64,000 nucleotides of DNA, taken from positions 1-64,000 of the forward strand of contig CAYOBN010000010.1 in the NCBI GenBank assembly GCA_964402175.1. Direction: 5' to 3'. This DNA is from JAWKUK01 sp964402175 (GTDB taxonomy: Bacteria; Planctomycetota; UBA1135; GCA-002686595). Positions 62,249-64,000 of this stretch are shown piece by piece. Position numbers and translations under genes: made by a program. The stretch's first letter is position 1. The number at the start of each line of letters is the position of its first letter. The notes beneath the pieces are model-generated. The model did not search any database and was not told where the DNA came from. It worked only from the letters and a program-made list of their open reading frames with translations.

Positions 62249-63364
62249 TCATGTGCCGCCCGGCTCCAGGTCCTTGAGCTTGACCACCTTCGAGGGGTCG
62301 AAGTCTTCGAGGTCAGCGAGCTCGCCGTCGAAGTCCGCCAGGAAATCGAGCACGTCGCCGAGCATCGCGAGGTCGAGCTGGAGCTGCATGAGCTTCATCA
62401 GCTTCGCCTCGATCTCCTGCAGCTTCTTGAGGAGCTCTTCGAGCTCGGCGAGCTCCTGCTCCGAGAGGTCCTTCTTCTTCTCCTCGAGCTTCTTCTGCAG
62501 CTCTTCCTGGAGCTCCTTCAGGCGCTTCATGGCCTCGGCGTAGTCGCCGCGGTTGACGGCCTCTTCGAGCTTCGGGTCCTTCTGGCCGGGCGTCAGCTCG
62601 TCCAGCTTCTCCTTGAGCTCGCGCTCCTTCTCGAGGTCCTCGGCGCGCTGCTGCTCCATCTCTTCGCGCAGCTTCGCGACCTCTTCGAGGGCCTCTTTCT
62701 TCTCCGTCTCTTCGGGGTTGAGCTTGAGCTTCAGCTTCTCGAGCTCTTCGATCAGCTTCTCGCGCCGCTCCGACTCGCGCTTGCCGCGCTCCTCGGAGAG
62801 CAGCTCTTCGAGCTGAGCGAGGCGCTCTTCGAGCGTCTGCTCGAGCTCCTTGTCGCGCGCCGGTTTTGCATCGAGCATGCCTCCGAGCAGCACCGCACCG
62901 GCGAAGGCCAACGCGGGCAGCGGCAGCCAATACCCCTCGCGGGGCAAACGCAGCGGCACGACGGACTTCGGCTCCAGCTTCGCGGCGGCGGCGCTGGCTT
63001 CGACGCGCAGCGCGGCGGCCATGCCACCGGGCTCCGCGGCGAGCGACAGGGCCGAAGAGACCCGATCGGAGAGCCCGGCTCGGTCGTCGTACTCCTTCGC
63101 CAGGGCGAGGGAGGAGGGGCGCCGCAGCAGCGCGCCGAGGAGGCCCACGGCGAGCGATGCGGCCAGCAGCCCGCCGAGCAGCGTCGGCAAGGGCAGCGCA
63201 GGGAAGACGAACGCGACCGCGGCGCCGGCGAGCAATGCGTAGAAGAGGACCTGCACCGCGAGCTCCGCACCGTGGACCCGTGTCCAGCGGTTGCGCAGTC
63301 GCGCGAGGCCCTCGCCCACGGCATCGCCCTGAGGGACGGGCGGTGGCAGACCAGTGGTATCCAT
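62249..63364 (-). CDS. Membrane coiled-coil protein of the MoxR operon
   Basis: This is a protein of 371 residues. Two N-terminal membrane helices (VLFYALLAGAAVAFVFPALPL, LLGGLLAASLAVGLLGALL) and a third (LALAFAGAVLLGGML, about 170) precede about 180 residues of Glu/Lys/Leu-rich coiled coil (LSEERGKRESERREKL, KLEEKKKDLSEQEL). It ends VVKLKDLEPGGT. The arrangement resembles DUF4175-like proteins beside MoxR operons. The ATG at 63364 gives a normal start before the first helix. Immediately downstream is the small gene in the same frame. Confidence 0.75.
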   Translation of the reverse strand: MDTTGLPPPVPQGDAVGEGLARLRNRWTRVHGAELAVQVLFYALLAGAAVAFVFPALPLPTLLGGLLAASLAVGLLGALLRRPSSLALAKEYDDRAGLSDRVSSALSLAAEPGGMAAALRVEASAAAAKLEPKSVVPLRLPREGYWLPLPALAFAGAVLLGGMLDAKPARDKELEQTLEERLAQLEELLSEERGKRESERREKLIEELEKLKLKLNPEETEKKEALEEVAKLREEMEQQRAEDLEKERELKEKLDELTPGQKDPKLEEAVNRGDYAEAMKRLKELQEELQKKLEEKKKDLSEQELAELEELLKKLQEIEAKLMKLMQLQLDLAMLGDVLDFLADFDGELADLEDFDPSKVVKLKDLEPGGT

Positions 63365-63506
63365 GGCAAGGCGTGTCCCGGCGGGGAACCGTCGGACGCC
63401 TGTCAGTCTAGCGCGCTTCCCGCGGTTGGCTCGATTTTGCCCCTGCCCCGCATACCGAGGCAGCCCCGCGTCACCCGCCGCCTGAAAGCTGGAAGAGCGA
63501 CGGCGC

Positions 63507-63530
63507 CGCTGGACCCCTCCGGGTCCAGCG
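63507..63530. repeat. Perfect 10-bp hairpin abutting the gap
   Basis: CGCTGGACCC-CTCC-GGGTCCAGCG ends exactly at the first N. GCTGTTTTTTG follows the gap. A strong stem next to a T-run would be a terminator on the plus strand and is also a common cause of assembly breaks. Confidence 0.6.
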
Positions 63531-63540
63531 NNNNNNNNNN
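63531..63540. other. Assembly gap (10 N)
   Basis: Ten consecutive Ns; true length unknown. Confidence 0.98.
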
Positions 63541-63695
63541 GCTGTTTTTTGCCCCTGCCCCGCACCCCGCGCCCCCCCCGCCCCCCCCGCCGCGTCAACG
63601 CGGCATGCGCGCGGGCGCGGCGGCCCCCGCGAGGCGCCAGCGGCGCCGTCCATGGCCCGCGGCCGCCCTGGGTGGCAGCGGGGCCTCCCCCGAGG

Positions 63696-64000
63696 TCAAT
63701 CGCCGATCTCGATCTCGAGCTCGTCGAAGGCGTCCTCGAGGGCGATGTAGCGGCTGTCGGCTTCGTTCGGGTCGCGCACGACCGAGAACTTCCGGCTGTA
63801 CGCGCGCCCGTCGACCGTGAGGGTCACCACGTAGTCGCCCGTGCCCGCCCGGCGCCCGCCGAAGCCGCGGCGCCGTCCAGCGGGGGCGGGTTCACCGCCA
63901 GCGCTGGCCGGCGGCTGGAACGCGAGGTTCCACTCGACCTTGTGCAGCCCCTTGTCGCGGGAGGCCTCCAGCACTTGCACCTGGTCGCCCGCGGCGTTGC
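63696..64000 (-). CDS. C-terminal part of a BNR/sortilin-type exported protein (runs off the window)
   Basis: The frame is open to the window edge, giving 100 residues of a longer protein. GLHKVEWNLAFQPP followed by GDYVVTLTVDGRAYSRKFSVVRDPN is the usual C-terminal beta sandwich after the propeller of VPS10/BNR-repeat glycosidase-like proteins, where a G-x-H-x-x-x-W-x-L strand and a PG-x-Y-x-V-x-L strand lead to a DP turn. A Gly/Arg/Ala-rich insert (about residues 30-52) lies between them. The main domain is outside the window, so function cannot be assigned. Confidence 0.65.
   Translation of the reverse strand, partial: NAAGDQVQVLEASRDKGLHKVEWNLAFQPPASAGGEPAPAGRRRGFGGRRAGTGDYVVTLTVDGRAYSRKFSVVRDPNEADSRYIALEDAFDELEIEIGD

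Larger units (their letters stand above)
63435..63564. repeat. 18-bp direct repeat flanking the assembly gap
   Basis: TTTTGCCCCTGCCCCGCA occurs at 63435-63452 and again at 63547-63564, on either side of the hairpin and the Ns. It may be a genuine duplication or an artefact of joining two contig ends that share sequence. Confidence 0.7.
63365..63695. other. 331-base intergenic stretch with assembly gap
   Basis: This lies between the end of the truncated BNR/sortilin-type gene and the start of the coiled-coil gene. It holds an 18-base direct repeat, a 10-bp hairpin touching ten Ns, and runs of C (63571-63589). No gene is supported. The promoter of the MoxR operon should be here, but the gap makes it unreadable. 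Confidence 0.6.

Noticed and set aside
62232..62251. Selenocysteine or programmed readthrough at the two TGA codons
   Set aside because: No selenocysteine-type hairpin or conserved partner residue was seen; a broken or separate gene is simpler.

Overview
The window reads as chromosomal DNA of a very GC-rich member of the Planctomycetota, probably a deep lineage of the Saltatorellus/Pla163 type. The evidence is a 1208-residue secreted mosaic (PVC-type dehydrogenase propeller, NPCBM-like domain, c-type haem site, DUF1080), a MoxR/DUF58/vWA operon with planctomycete-style membrane coiled-coil partners, and many exported proteins that share a C-terminal module ending in an FQAWYRD...SNFS motif. 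The lineage is inferred from gene content only. I saw no rRNA, tRNA, CRISPR array, insertion sequence or phage gene. One 10-base run of N (63531-63540) marks an assembly gap.

Layout. 98-4735 (-): an outer-membrane-like lipoprotein and a giant membrane-anchored coiled-coil protein. 4979-10012 (+): DUF1499, HrpB-type helicase, DUF523 and an MFS transporter. 10006-29852: an accessory block rich in secreted proteins. Five of these carry the same C-terminal module behind unrelated N-terminal parts (C15-peptidase-like, beta-propeller, L-lectin plus PQQ-type sugar dehydrogenase, jelly-roll-like, right-handed beta-helix). Between them lie a PhyH dioxygenase, a Nudix-metallo-beta-lactamase fusion, two SGNH-like or glycoside hydrolases, an old-yellow-enzyme, an SDR and a RidA-like protein. 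29961-36540 (+): an ABC1/UbiB kinase-like protein, then a tight acyl-CoA operon (enoyl-CoA hydratase, acyl-CoA dehydrogenase, 2Fe-2S ferredoxin, degenerate protein kinase, benzoate-CoA-ligase-like enzyme).

36809-45702 is the most system-like region. A seven-gene operon with every junction overlapping encodes a type III polyketide synthase, an isoprenylcysteine-methyltransferase-like membrane enzyme, a YceI-domain secreted protein, a lipoprotein, a small membrane-anchored paralogue of that lipoprotein, a FAD oxidoreductase and an MMPL/RND transporter. A second membrane methyltransferase plus a UbiG-like methyltransferase converge on it. Together these could make, methylate, oxidise or reduce, carry and export a phenolic or pyrone lipid.

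45942-52543 (+): a creatininase-family, hotdog thioesterase and MetF operon, then the dehydrogenase/cytochrome/DUF1080 mosaic and a metallo-beta-lactamase hydrolase. 52562-64000 (-): an SGNH-like membrane protein, a triple-fasciclin lipoprotein, the MoxR operon (two coiled-coil or small genes, MoxR, DUF58, two vWA membrane proteins), and the C-terminal end of a BNR/sortilin-type protein that runs off the window.

The three observations I would look at first are the shared C-terminal module, the type III PKS lipid operon, and the exact 42-residue and 11-residue periodicities in the giant coiled-coil protein.
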